Shown here in pieces: positions 14,555 through 20,854 of a stretch of DNA of 20,854 nucleotides. Position 1 is the stretch's first letter. The number at the start of each line of letters is the position of its first letter. Origin of the DNA: Conexibacteraceae bacterium. GTDB lineage: Bacteria; Actinomycetota; Thermoleophilia; Solirubrobacterales; Solirubrobacteraceae. A program made the position numbers and the translations under genes. The notes beneath the pieces are model-generated. The model searched no databases. It saw nothing but the letters and a program-made list of their open reading frames with translations, and was not told the DNA's origin. Where the stretch lies: positions 1-20,854 of the forward strand of contig WQWK01000003.1 in the NCBI GenBank assembly GCA_009785395.1. Reading direction: 5' to 3'.

Positions 14555-15502
14555 TCAGGGCTTGGTGTCGCTGTAGACCGTCGCCTTGGTCACGAGGCCG
14601 TTCACGATCGACCACTTCTTCATGATCGCGGTGTAGGCGCCCGACTTGATCAGCTGGTCCATCGCGTTGGCGATCGGCTTGGTCAGACCGAGCCCCTTGG
14701 CGACTCCGGCACCCTCAGGCGTCGGCAGGAAGTTGAGCGGCTGCAGCACGAACTGATGCTCGGTCTTCTGGATCAGATATGAGAGCTGGTCCTCCGAGGA
14801 GGAGTACACCTCGACGCGGCCGCTGCTGACCGCCAGCTCCGCTGCAGCGTCGGACGGGAACGACTGCACCGTGACCGCCGGTTTGCCGGCCTTCTTGCAG
14901 TTGATCGACTGGATCTGCTGGATGAACGCCGAACCCGCAATCACCGCGACCGTATGACCGCACAGGGCAGTCGGTGTCTTGATGCTGAGGGCGGTGCCCT
15001 TCTTGACGGCGAACCCGGTCCCGACGTTGTAGTAGGTGACGATGTCGATCTGCTTGAGCCGAGCCGGTGTCTGGATGAACGACGTGAACGACGAGTTGTA
15101 GCGGCCACTCTGGATACCCGGGATGAAGCCGGTGAAGTTGCCCGAGGTCGTCAGGTTCCACTTCAGCCCGAGCACGGCAGCCACTGCCCGCCCGAGGTCG
15201 ATCTCCCAACCGACATTCGTGCCGTTGACCACCTGCTCGTCCGGGGGGGCGTTGTTGTAGGTGATGTCGGTCATGCCGGTGCTCTGTACCGAGGTCGGCA
15301 CCGTCGCGGCCAGTTTCGCGTTGGTCGAGATGGTCTGGCCGTCGATCTTCACGGTGTACGCGCTGGCGGCGCCGGTGGCGACCGAGGCGGCAAGACCCGC
15401 GACGACCAGTCCGGCGGACGCCGTCAGCACGACGCGGCGCCGGACCGAGCTCCAACAGCGAGTGGCCCACGAGCCCGATGGCTCTGAATGGGGATGCTGC
15501 AC
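14555..15502 (-). CDS. Family 3 extracellular solute-binding protein (polar amino acid type)
   Basis: This is a 315-residue secreted binding protein for the adjacent permease and ATPase. The signal region has an arginine cluster (R21-R23) and a hydrophobic core at 24-45, and likely cleavage after ASA at about 48. No lipobox cysteine is visible. The mature domain shows the family-3 order GWEIDLGRAVAAVLGLKWNL, then FTGFIPGIQSGRYNSSFTSF, then the second-lobe segment CGHTVAVIAGSAFIQQIQSI and C-terminal lobe-1 return. Two cysteines (in LCGH and INCKK) could form a disulphide. The start is a GTG at 15502 with GGAGGAGGG close upstream. It is the first gene of the minus-strand catabolic operon and diverges from the aminotransferase. 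Ligand probably a cationic or cyclic amino acid derivative, by context only. Confidence 0.9.
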   Translation of the reverse strand: MQHPHSEPSGSWATRCWSSVRRRVVLTASAGLVVAGLAASVATGAASAYTVKIDGQTISTNAKLAATVPTSVQSTGMTDITYNNAPPDEQVVNGTNVGWEIDLGRAVAAVLGLKWNLTTSGNFTGFIPGIQSGRYNSSFTSFIQTPARLKQIDIVTYYNVGTGFAVKKGTALSIKTPTALCGHTVAVIAGSAFIQQIQSINCKKAGKPAVTVQSFPSDAAAELAVSSGRVEVYSSSEDQLSYLIQKTEHQFVLQPLNFLPTPEGAGVAKGLGLTKPIANAMDQLIKSGAYTAIMKKWSIVNGLVTKATVYSDTKP

Positions 15503-15520
15503 GGACCCTCCTCCTTTTAG

Positions 15521-15549
15521 TCTGTATGACAGCTATGCTCGCATGTCGA
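15521..15549 (-). promoter_or_regulatory. Possible promoter of the binding-protein operon with an overlapping inverted repeat
   Basis: On the minus strand TCGACA (15544-15549, five of six to -35) and TACAGA (15521-15526, weak -10) are 17 bases apart. The perfect inverted repeat CTGT-ATG-ACAG (15522-15532) overlaps the -10, so it could be an operator. The start of transcription would be only about 12 bases before the GTG at 15502. Tentative. Confidence 0.4.
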
Positions 15550-15555
15550 GCGTTT

Positions 15556-15574
15556 AGACGCAATACGTGCGAAC
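15556..15574. promoter_or_regulatory. Operator-like site 2, on the binding-protein side
   Basis: AGACGCAATACGTGCGAAC has the same 7-5-7 layout as the site at 15661-15679. The right half TGCGAAC is identical and the left half is degenerate (CGCA retained). It lies 54-72 bases upstream of the binding-protein GTG, close to -50 relative to the tentative promoter. The two sites share the nine-base word CGTGCGAAC. Confidence 0.6.
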
Positions 15575-15660
15575 CGTCGAGATAGTTGGCAGGCTAGGTT
15601 GCTGCTCCAACTCGCCGTCGCGCCGTTTGGGACTGGACATCGACGCCCCGGTTTGCCAGA

Positions 15661-15679
15661 GTTCGCATACCGTGCGAAC
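15661..15679. promoter_or_regulatory. Operator-like site 1, perfect inverted repeat on the aminotransferase side
   Basis: GTTCGCATACCGTGCGAAC consists of perfect 7-bp inverted arms around a 5-base centre. It lies 49-67 bases before the aminotransferase ATG at 15728. The length and spacing fit a dimeric regulator, with about one and a half helical turns end to end. No regulator gene is adjacent, so the binder is unknown. The remaining 15503-15727 gap holds no gene that I can see; another inverted repeat (AGTTGG/CCAACT, 15584-15612) is weaker. Confidence 0.75.
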
Positions 15680-15727
15680 GACCGCATTTCGAGCGCTGCC
15701 CCTGGTCAACCCAAGCTGGGCGACGCG

Positions 15728-17131
15728 ATGAGCGGGTCCCGCTCGGCGGTGAGCACGCCTTCCAGCCTTGGATCGCTCGGCGAAACCGATCGCCGTCACG
15801 TGATGCACCCGTTCAGCGTGCTTCAGCAGCACGAGCGGGCCGGGCCGCGGCGGATGATGGTGCGCGGCTCGGGCTCGACGGTGTACGACGAGGACGGTCG
15901 CGGCTACATCGACGCGATGGCGGGTCTGTGGTGCGTCAACGTCGGCTATGGCCGGCAGGAACTCGCCGATGCAATGCACGAACAGGCGCTTCGGCTCCCC
16001 TATTACCACTCGTTCTCGTCGATGGCGACCGACACGCCGGCGCTCCTGGCCGAGCGCCTGATCGACCTCGCCCCTGGACGCATGTCGAAGGTCTTGTATG
16101 GCACCAGCGGTTCCGACGCCAACGACACCCAGATCAAGCTCGTCCGCCTCTACAACAACCTGCTCGGGCGGCCGCAGAAGAAGAAGGTGATCGCGCGCCA
16201 GCGCGGCTATCACGGCGTCTCGATCGCGTCCGGGAGCCTGACCGGGTTCGACGGCATGCATGCCGGCTTCGACCTGCCGCTCGATGGCATCCTCCACACT
16301 CGTGCGCCCTACCGCCTGCGCGAGGCGGAGCCCGGCGAGAGCGACGCCGACTTCGTCGCCCGCCTCGCGGCCGAGCTCGACGAGCTGATCGTCGTCGAGG
16401 GTCCCGATACTGTCGCCGCGTTCATCGCCGAGCCGGTGCAGGCGGCAGGCGGCGTGATCGTGCCGCCGGACGGTTACTTCGCCGCGATCCAGGAGGTGCT
16501 GCGGCGCCACGACGTGCTGTTGATCGCCGACGAGGTCGTATGCGGCTTCGGGCGTCTCGGAACCTGGTTCGGCAGCGACCTGCTCGGGATCGACCCCGAT
16601 CTGATCACGGTCGCCAAGGGGCTGACGTCGGCCTACGTTCCGTTGTCGGCGTGCATCGTCTCCGAGCGCGTCTGGCGCGTGTTGGCGGACGAGGCCGGGC
16701 CGCGATCATTCGCCCACGGCTACACCTACAGTTCGCATCCGCTGGCGGCGGCCTGCGCGCTTGCGAATCTCGATGTGATCGAGCACGACGACCTTGTCGC
16801 AAAGGCCGGCGAGCGCGGCGCATCGCTGAACGCGAAGCTGCGAGCCGCATTCGAAGGTCACCCGCTGGTCGGCGAGGTCCGCGGGGACGGCCTGATCGCG
16901 TCGGTCGAGTTCGTCGCCCAGCGCTCGCCGACAAGGCTGTTCGAGCCGCTCGGACAGGTGTCCGCGCGCATCGACGCGGCCTGCCTCGAGCGCGGCGTCA
17001 TCACCCGAGCCCTGCCTGAATCCGACACGATCTCGTTCTCGCCGCCGCTCGTCATTAGCGAGGCCGAGATCGACGAGATCGTCGCCGTCGCCCGCGACGC
17101 GGCTGACGTCGTCGCCGCGGAGCTAGCCTGA
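15728..17131 (+). CDS. Class III PLP-dependent aminotransferase (omega-amino-acid:pyruvate type)
   Basis: This is a 467-residue fold-type I aminotransferase. The PLP lysine is K297 (ITVAKGLTSAYVPLSA), with the ring-binding aspartate D268 (LLIADEVVCGFGR) and the phosphate-cup segment YGTSGSDANDTQIKLV. The early motif YIDAMAGLWCVNVGYG and RGYHGVSIASGSLTG are typical of the beta-alanine/taurine/putrescine-pyruvate group. It transfers an amino group, usually a terminal one, to pyruvate or another keto acid. I prefer the ATG at 15728; a GTG at 15749 is an alternative, and the open frame upstream to 15599 covers the operator region. No strong ribosome site is seen. It heads a plus-strand operon with an AcoX-like kinase and GcvP-like subunits, so amino-group removal probably belongs to the same route. 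Amine donor unknown. Confidence 0.92.
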   Translation: MSGSRSAVSTPSSLGSLGETDRRHVMHPFSVLQQHERAGPRRMMVRGSGSTVYDEDGRGYIDAMAGLWCVNVGYGRQELADAMHEQALRLPYYHSFSSMATDTPALLAERLIDLAPGRMSKVLYGTSGSDANDTQIKLVRLYNNLLGRPQKKKVIARQRGYHGVSIASGSLTGFDGMHAGFDLPLDGILHTRAPYRLREAEPGESDADFVARLAAELDELIVVEGPDTVAAFIAEPVQAAGGVIVPPDGYFAAIQEVLRRHDVLLIADEVVCGFGRLGTWFGSDLLGIDPDLITVAKGLTSAYVPLSACIVSERVWRVLADEAGPRSFAHGYTYSSHPLAAACALANLDVIEHDDLVAKAGERGASLNAKLRAAFEGHPLVGEVRGDGLIASVEFVAQRSPTRLFEPLGQVSARIDAACLERGVITRALPESDTISFSPPLVISEAEIDEIVAVARDAADVVAAELA

Positions 17132-17135
17132 CGGG

Positions 17136-18278
17136 ATGCCAAGCGGCAGCGCCAGCCGACCGCGGCTCGGGGTCATCGTGAACCCGGTTGCGGGGATCGG
17201 CGGCGCCGTCGCCCTGAAGGGCAGCGACGGGCCTGAGACCGTCGCGCTGGCCCGCACGCGGGGCGCCGTGCCGCAGGCGCCCGCTAGAGCCGGACGGGCG
17301 CTGCGCGGATTGGGCGCCGGCGGCTCGCTCGCGGTGCTGGCGGCACCTGGGGTGATGGGCGCCGACCTCGCCCGCGTGGCCGGCCTCGCCGTCACCCCCA
17401 CCGGCGGCCCCTGCGAGGGTCCGACCACCGCCGAGGACACCCGGACGGCGGCGACCGCGATGCGCGAGTCAGGCGTCGAGCTGTTGCTGTTCGCCGGCGG
17501 CGACGGCACCGCGCGGGACATATACGACGCAGTCGGAACCGAGCTGGCGCTGCTCGGGATCCCTGCCGGCGTGAAGATGCACTCGGGCGTGTTCGCGCCC
17601 AGCCCCGAGGCGGCGGCGGTGGCCGGCGAGACGTTTCTGCGCCTCGGCTCCAGGGCGCGGCTGCGCGACGCCGATATCGCCGACGTCGACGAGCAGGCGG
17701 CACGCGAGGGCCGGGTGGACAGCGTCCTGTACGGCGCCGCACGCGTCCCGGACCTGCCGCGGCTCGTGCTCCCGACGAAGTCAGGCTCGCGGACCAACTC
17801 CGGTGCTGACCTGGAGGCGCTGTGCGCGGCCGTCGCAGCCGAGCTCGGGCCTGAGACGCTGTACCTGCTCGGCCCCGGCACCACGACCGCAGCTGTGCTC
17901 GACGCGCTGGGCCTGCGGGGCACGCTGCTGGGGGTCGACGCGATCAGGAACGAGCGCCTGCTGCAGGCCGACCTGACCGAGGCACAGATCCTGGCGCTGC
18001 TCGATCGGCACGGCGACGATGTCCGCCTGATCGTCGGTCTTGTTGGCGGCCAGGGCGCCCTGTTCGGCCGCGGCAACCGCCAGCTCGGCGCCCGGGTGCT
18101 CCGGCGGATCGGCCGCAGCCGAATCACGATCCTCAGCGCCGCCGACAAACTGCTGGCGCTCGACCCCCCGAGCCTGTGGGTCGACACGGGAGATCCGGAG
18201 TTGGACGCCGAGCTCAGCGGCTACGTCCGGGTTGACGTCGCCCCTCGCCGGCAGATGGTGATGAAGGTTTCACGTTGA
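17136..18278 (+). CDS. AcoX / ATP-NAD kinase-like family protein
   Basis: This is a 380-residue protein with the diacylglycerol/NAD-kinase-type nucleotide motif GGDGT at 121-125 (LLLFAGGDGTARDIYDAV). It starts with PRLGVIVNPVAGIGG, another family hallmark. It has PAGVKMHSGVFAPSP and LYLLGPGTTTAAVLDALG, which I associate with the AcoX-like branch rather than with housekeeping NAD kinase, a shorter protein with a different substrate region. AcoX proteins occur in acetoin-catabolism operons without a settled function. It starts four bases after the aminotransferase stop and overlaps the next gene only if that gene uses the early start, so the genes are co-transcribed. What it phosphorylates is unknown: NAD(H), or a small pathway intermediate. 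Confidence 0.85.
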   Translation: MPSGSASRPRLGVIVNPVAGIGGAVALKGSDGPETVALARTRGAVPQAPARAGRALRGLGAGGSLAVLAAPGVMGADLARVAGLAVTPTGGPCEGPTTAEDTRTAATAMRESGVELLLFAGGDGTARDIYDAVGTELALLGIPAGVKMHSGVFAPSPEAAAVAGETFLRLGSRARLRDADIADVDEQAAREGRVDSVLYGAARVPDLPRLVLPTKSGSRTNSGADLEALCAAVAAELGPETLYLLGPGTTTAAVLDALGLRGTLLGVDAIRNERLLQADLTEAQILALLDRHGDDVRLIVGLVGGQGALFGRGNRQLGARVLRRIGRSRITILSAADKLLALDPPSLWVDTGDPELDAELSGYVRVDVAPRRQMVMKVSR

Positions 18279-18293
18279 TGACCACCTCGAGCC

Positions 18294-18299
18294 AGGAGG
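18294..18299 (+). promoter_or_regulatory. Ribosome binding site deciding the GcvPA-like start
   Basis: AGGAGG lies five bases before the in-frame GTG at 18305. It is the best ribosome site in the plus-strand operon and supports this start over the ATG at 18278, which has no clear site and would add nine residues. Confidence 0.65.
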
Positions 18300-18304
18300 A
18301 AAGG

Positions 18305-19702
18305 GTGACCGGCACAGCCCATCCGTACATGGCCAACTCGGCCCCCGAGCTGCGCGAGGCGCTCTGCGCCGCGGTCGGCGTCGGCGATCCCGACGAGCTG
18401 TTTGCGCAGATCCCGGCCGACCACATCACCCAGGCGCCGTTCGCGCTGCCCCCGGCGCTCGGCTCCGAGGTCGACCTCTCGCGCCATCTCAGACGGACGC
18501 TGGCGGCCAACGTCGACTGTGAGGCGGCGCTCAGCTTCCTGGGCGGCGGCTGTTGGCAGCACCACGTCCCCGCCGTCTGCGACGAGCTCGCCACCAGGAC
18601 CGAGTTCCTTACCCCGGTCTGGGGTACCCCCTCCTCCGACCACGGCCGCAACCAGGCGTGGTTCGAGTTCGCCAGCCAGCTCGGCGAGCTGCTCGAGCTC
18701 GACTTCGTTGGCCTGCCGGTCTACAGCTGGGGCTGTGCGACGGGCCACGCGATCCGGATGGCGGCTCGCCTGACAGGCCGCCATGAGGTGCTGGTGCCTG
18801 AGTCGATCGACGTCGAGCGGCTGGCGGTGATCCGCACCTACTGCGAGCCGCCGGGGATGATCGGCCACATCGACGTGCGACTGGTCGAGATCGATCCGAT
18901 CACGGGCGGCCTCGACTGCGACGCCCTCGCCGGCGCGCTGTCCGATCGGACCGCGGCTATTTACTTCGAGACTCCCGGTTCGCTCGGCGTGATCGAGCCC
19001 GACTGCGAGCGAATCGTCGTGCTCGCCCACGCCGCCGGCGCCGAGGCGATCGCCGGCGTCGACCCGATCTCGCTCGGTGTGTTGGCGCCGCCCGGGCAGT
19101 TCGGGGCCGACATCGCGGTCGGCTCGACGCAGCCGCTCGGCGTCCACATGAACTGCGGCGGGGGCGTCGGGGGCTTCATCGCCAGCCGCGACGAGGAGCG
19201 CTACGCGCGCGAGTACCCAACGCTGCAGGTCAGCCTTTGCCCCACCACCAAGGAGGGTGAACGCGGCTTCGCGCTGACGTTGTTCGAGCAGTCCTCGTAC
19301 GGCTCGCGCGAGCTCGGCAAGGACTGGACGGGCAACTCGGTCTACCTGTGGTCGGTCATCAACGCCGCGTACATGGCGCTGCTCGGCCCGGCCGGCTTTG
19401 CCGAGCTCGGCGAGCTGATCCTGCAGCGCAGCCGCTACGCCGCCGCCCGGCTCGCCGAGATCCCCGGCCTCAGTGTCCGCTGGCCCGGCTTCTTCAAGGA
19501 GTTCGTCGTCGACTTCTCTGGCAGCGGGCGCACGGTGGCGGAGGTCAACGCAGCGCTGCGGGAGCACTCGATCTTCGGGGGCCGGGACCTGTCCCAGTCG
19601 CATCCGCAGCTCGGCGAGTGCGCGCTGTATTGCGTCACCGAGGTCCACACCCAGGGGGACATCGACCGCCTCGTCGAGACGCTCGCGGAGGTGCTCCGAT
19701 GA
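18305..19702 (+). CDS. GcvPA-like protein (divergent glycine decarboxylase subunit 1)
   Basis: This is a 465-residue protein related over its full length to the alpha half of glycine decarboxylase (P-protein subunit 1). It keeps HPYMANSAPELREAL, DELFAQIP, the SFLGGG...HH.PAVCDEL region, DIAVGSTQPLGVHM, RGFALTL and VTEVHTQGDIDRLVETL. Several segments that are nearly fixed in true GcvPA differ. The YTPYQPEISQG region reads VWGTPSSDHGRNQ. MYDGATALAEA reads VYSWGCATGHAI. AYGGPH..FFA reads MNCGGGVGGFIA. R(R/D)KATSNICT reads GKDWTGNSVYLW. I chose the GTG at 18305 because AGGAGG (18294-18299) sits five bases upstream and the protein then begins like GcvPA. An ATG at 18278, touching the kinase stop, is the alternative. 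The next gene overlaps by four bases. Probably a neofunctionalised decarboxylase subunit; true glycine activity is doubtful. Confidence 0.85.
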   Translation: MTGTAHPYMANSAPELREALCAAVGVGDPDELFAQIPADHITQAPFALPPALGSEVDLSRHLRRTLAANVDCEAALSFLGGGCWQHHVPAVCDELATRTEFLTPVWGTPSSDHGRNQAWFEFASQLGELLELDFVGLPVYSWGCATGHAIRMAARLTGRHEVLVPESIDVERLAVIRTYCEPPGMIGHIDVRLVEIDPITGGLDCDALAGALSDRTAAIYFETPGSLGVIEPDCERIVVLAHAAGAEAIAGVDPISLGVLAPPGQFGADIAVGSTQPLGVHMNCGGGVGGFIASRDEERYAREYPTLQVSLCPTTKEGERGFALTLFEQSSYGSRELGKDWTGNSVYLWSVINAAYMALLGPAGFAELGELILQRSRYAAARLAEIPGLSVRWPGFFKEFVVDFSGSGRTVAEVNAALREHSIFGGRDLSQSHPQLGECALYCVTEVHTQGDIDRLVETLAEVLR

Positions 19703-20854
19703 CCCGGCTGCGTCGCTACCACGCACCCGTCTGGGACGAGCCAGTGGTGATGGAGATGGGCAGCGAGGGCCGGCGCGGGATGCTGGTGCCCGACGCCGAG
19801 CCGCAGGTCCGAGAGCTCGCCGGCGACCTGGACTCCCTGCTCCCGGCTGGGCAGCGCCGCACCCGGCCGCCACAGCTTCCGCAGCTCAGCGAGTTCGAGG
19901 TCCAGCGCCACTACCTGCACCTCTCGCAGGAGACCCTCGGGATGATGGGGATCAGCCTGTTCGGGACCTGCACGATGAAATACAACCCGCGGTTGAACGA
20001 GCTGCTGACGGCGCGCCCATGGCTCGCCGAGCTGCACCCGGACCAGGATGCCGACACCCTCCAGGGCGTGCTGGAGATCGTTCACGGCCTCGACGAGATC
20101 CTCTGCGAACTGTCGGGCATGGCCCGGTTCGTGTTCCAGCCCGGCGGTGGTGCCGACGCTGCGTACACGCACGCGTGCGTGACCCGCGCCTACCACGAGC
20201 ATCGCGGCGAGCTCGATCGCCGCGACGAGGTGATCACGACCATTCAGGCCCATCCATGCAATTCCGCGACGGCCGCGGCGGCCGGATTCAAGGTGATCAC
20301 GCTGCCACTGGAGGAGGAGGGATATCCCTCGGTCGCCGCATTCGAGGCCGCGGTCTCAGACCGCACCGCCTCGCTGATGGTCAACAACCCCGACGACATG
20401 GGCATCTACAACCCGAACATCAAGCGCTGGGTCGAGATCGCGCATCAGGCGGGCGCGCTCGCGTTCTACGACCACGCCAACTTCAACGGGGTGATGAGCC
20501 GGTTGCGCGCCCGCGAGCTCGGCTTCGATGCCTGCATGTTCATGCTGCACAAGACCTTCGGCGCCCCCAAGGCCGGCGGCGGGCCTGCGGTCGGCGCCTA
20601 CGGCTGTTCGGAGGAGCTGGTGCCGTTCCTGCCGCGTCCGCTCGTCCACCGCGACGGGAACCGTTACAGGATCGAGCACGAAGCTCCGCTCAGCATCGGC
20701 CGCGTTCGCGAGTTCTGGGGCAACGTCCCGCAGATCGTCAAGGCCTACTCGTGGGCTCGCGCGCTCGGCGCCGACGGCATCCGCCAGGCGGCCGATCTGT
20801 CGGTGCTCGCCAACAATTACATGGAGCGGCGGCTGCTGGCGATCCCCGGGATCA
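19699..20854 (+). CDS. GcvPB-like protein (divergent glycine decarboxylase subunit 2), cut by the window end
   Basis: The first 385 residues of the PLP-carrying half of a glycine-decarboxylase-like enzyme are visible; a full-length subunit is about 480-500. The PLP lysine is K285 with H284 (MLHKTFGAPKAGGGP). Other conserved parts are SLFGTCTMKYNPRLNELL, LHP.QDADTLQG, YDHANFNGVM and SIGRVREFWGN. Changes at sites that are strongly conserved in GcvPB include the AHGTNPASA segment, which reads AHPCNSATA; QPAAGAHGE, which reads QPGGGADAA; NPNTLGLFE, which reads NPDDMGIYN; and HKTFSTPHGGGGPG, which reads HKTFGAPKAGGGPA. The ATG overlaps the preceding stop (ATGA). Catalytic lysine present, so PLP chemistry is expected; the substrate is likely not plain glycine. 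The 3' end is outside the window. Confidence 0.85.
   Translation, partial: MTRLRRYHAPVWDEPVVMEMGSEGRRGMLVPDAEPQVRELAGDLDSLLPAGQRRTRPPQLPQLSEFEVQRHYLHLSQETLGMMGISLFGTCTMKYNPRLNELLTARPWLAELHPDQDADTLQGVLEIVHGLDEILCELSGMARFVFQPGGGADAAYTHACVTRAYHEHRGELDRRDEVITTIQAHPCNSATAAAAGFKVITLPLEEEGYPSVAAFEAAVSDRTASLMVNNPDDMGIYNPNIKRWVEIAHQAGALAFYDHANFNGVMSRLRARELGFDACMFMLHKTFGAPKAGGGPAVGAYGCSEELVPFLPRPLVHRDGNRYRIEHEAPLSIGRVREFWGNVPQIVKAYSWARALGADGIRQAADLSVLANNYMERRLLAIPGI

Noticed and set aside
18221..19873. A 550-codon minus-strand open frame opposite the GcvPA-like gene.
   Set aside because: No recognisable domain; it is an antisense shadow of a strongly supported gene.
18305..20854. Ordinary glycine cleavage system P-protein annotation.
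   Set aside because: Overall family is right, but too many invariant segments are changed in both subunits and no gcvH or gcvT is visible, so I list it as GcvP-like.
1..20854. CRISPR arrays, insertion sequences, integrase genes, tRNA or rRNA genes.
   Set aside because: No regularly spaced repeats, transposase motifs, terminal inverted repeats or recognisable RNA gene sequences were seen; the window is densely coding.

Overview
The window comes from a GC-rich bacterial chromosome. Codon use is strongly G/C-ended, genes are tightly packed and often overlap by 1-4 bases (ATGA, GTGA, TGATG), and GTG or TTG starts are common. The S12 and S7 ribosomal proteins look actinobacterial, most like the Thermoleophilia/Solirubrobacterales-type lineages. 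That placement is a judgement from memory of the families, not a computed phylogeny.

Layout. (1) 106-6030, minus strand: a LivK-like binding protein, LivH, LivM, a single-chain LivG-LivF ATPase fusion and a LacI-family regulator form one operon. It is driven by a clear TTGACA / TACGTT promoter with a LacI-type operator at the expected start of transcription. (2) 6091-6956, minus: rpsL and rpsG, cut off from the usual str-operon partners fusA and tuf. (3) 7078-9881, plus: an enolase-superfamily enzyme of the cis-3-hydroxyproline dehydratase / hydroxyproline-betaine epimerase type, then a fused [2Fe-2S]-FAD-[2Fe-2S] dehydrogenase subunit. (4) 9889-15502, minus, converging on (3): an ABC transporter for polar amino acids (binding protein, permease, ATPase), a DapA/HypD-type Schiff-base lyase, a short-chain dehydrogenase and a DAO-type FAD oxidase subunit. 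(5) 15728-20854 (end), plus, diverging from (4): a class III aminotransferase, an AcoX/ATP-NAD-kinase-like protein, and a split, strongly divergent glycine-decarboxylase-like pair (GcvPA-like and a partial GcvPB-like).

How the parts may work together. Blocks 3 and 4 read as import and oxidation of a cyclic or N-substituted amino acid. The binding protein, permease and ATPase would take it up. The enolase would epimerise or dehydrate it, and the two-chain flavin dehydrogenase (one chain on each converging strand) would oxidise it to an imine. The DapA-like enzyme could then deaminate or cleave the product. The family set resembles hydroxyproline or hydroxyproline-betaine catabolism, but some expected steps are not in the window. 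Block 5 is less familiar. The GcvP-like subunits keep the PLP lysine but have lost most signatures of true glycine decarboxylase, no gcvH or gcvT is visible, and they are coupled to an aminotransferase and an AcoX-like kinase. This block is the best candidate for an undescribed pathway. The 15503-15727 divergent promoter region carries two related inverted-repeat sites exactly 105 bp apart, which suggests one regulator controls blocks 4 and 5 together.
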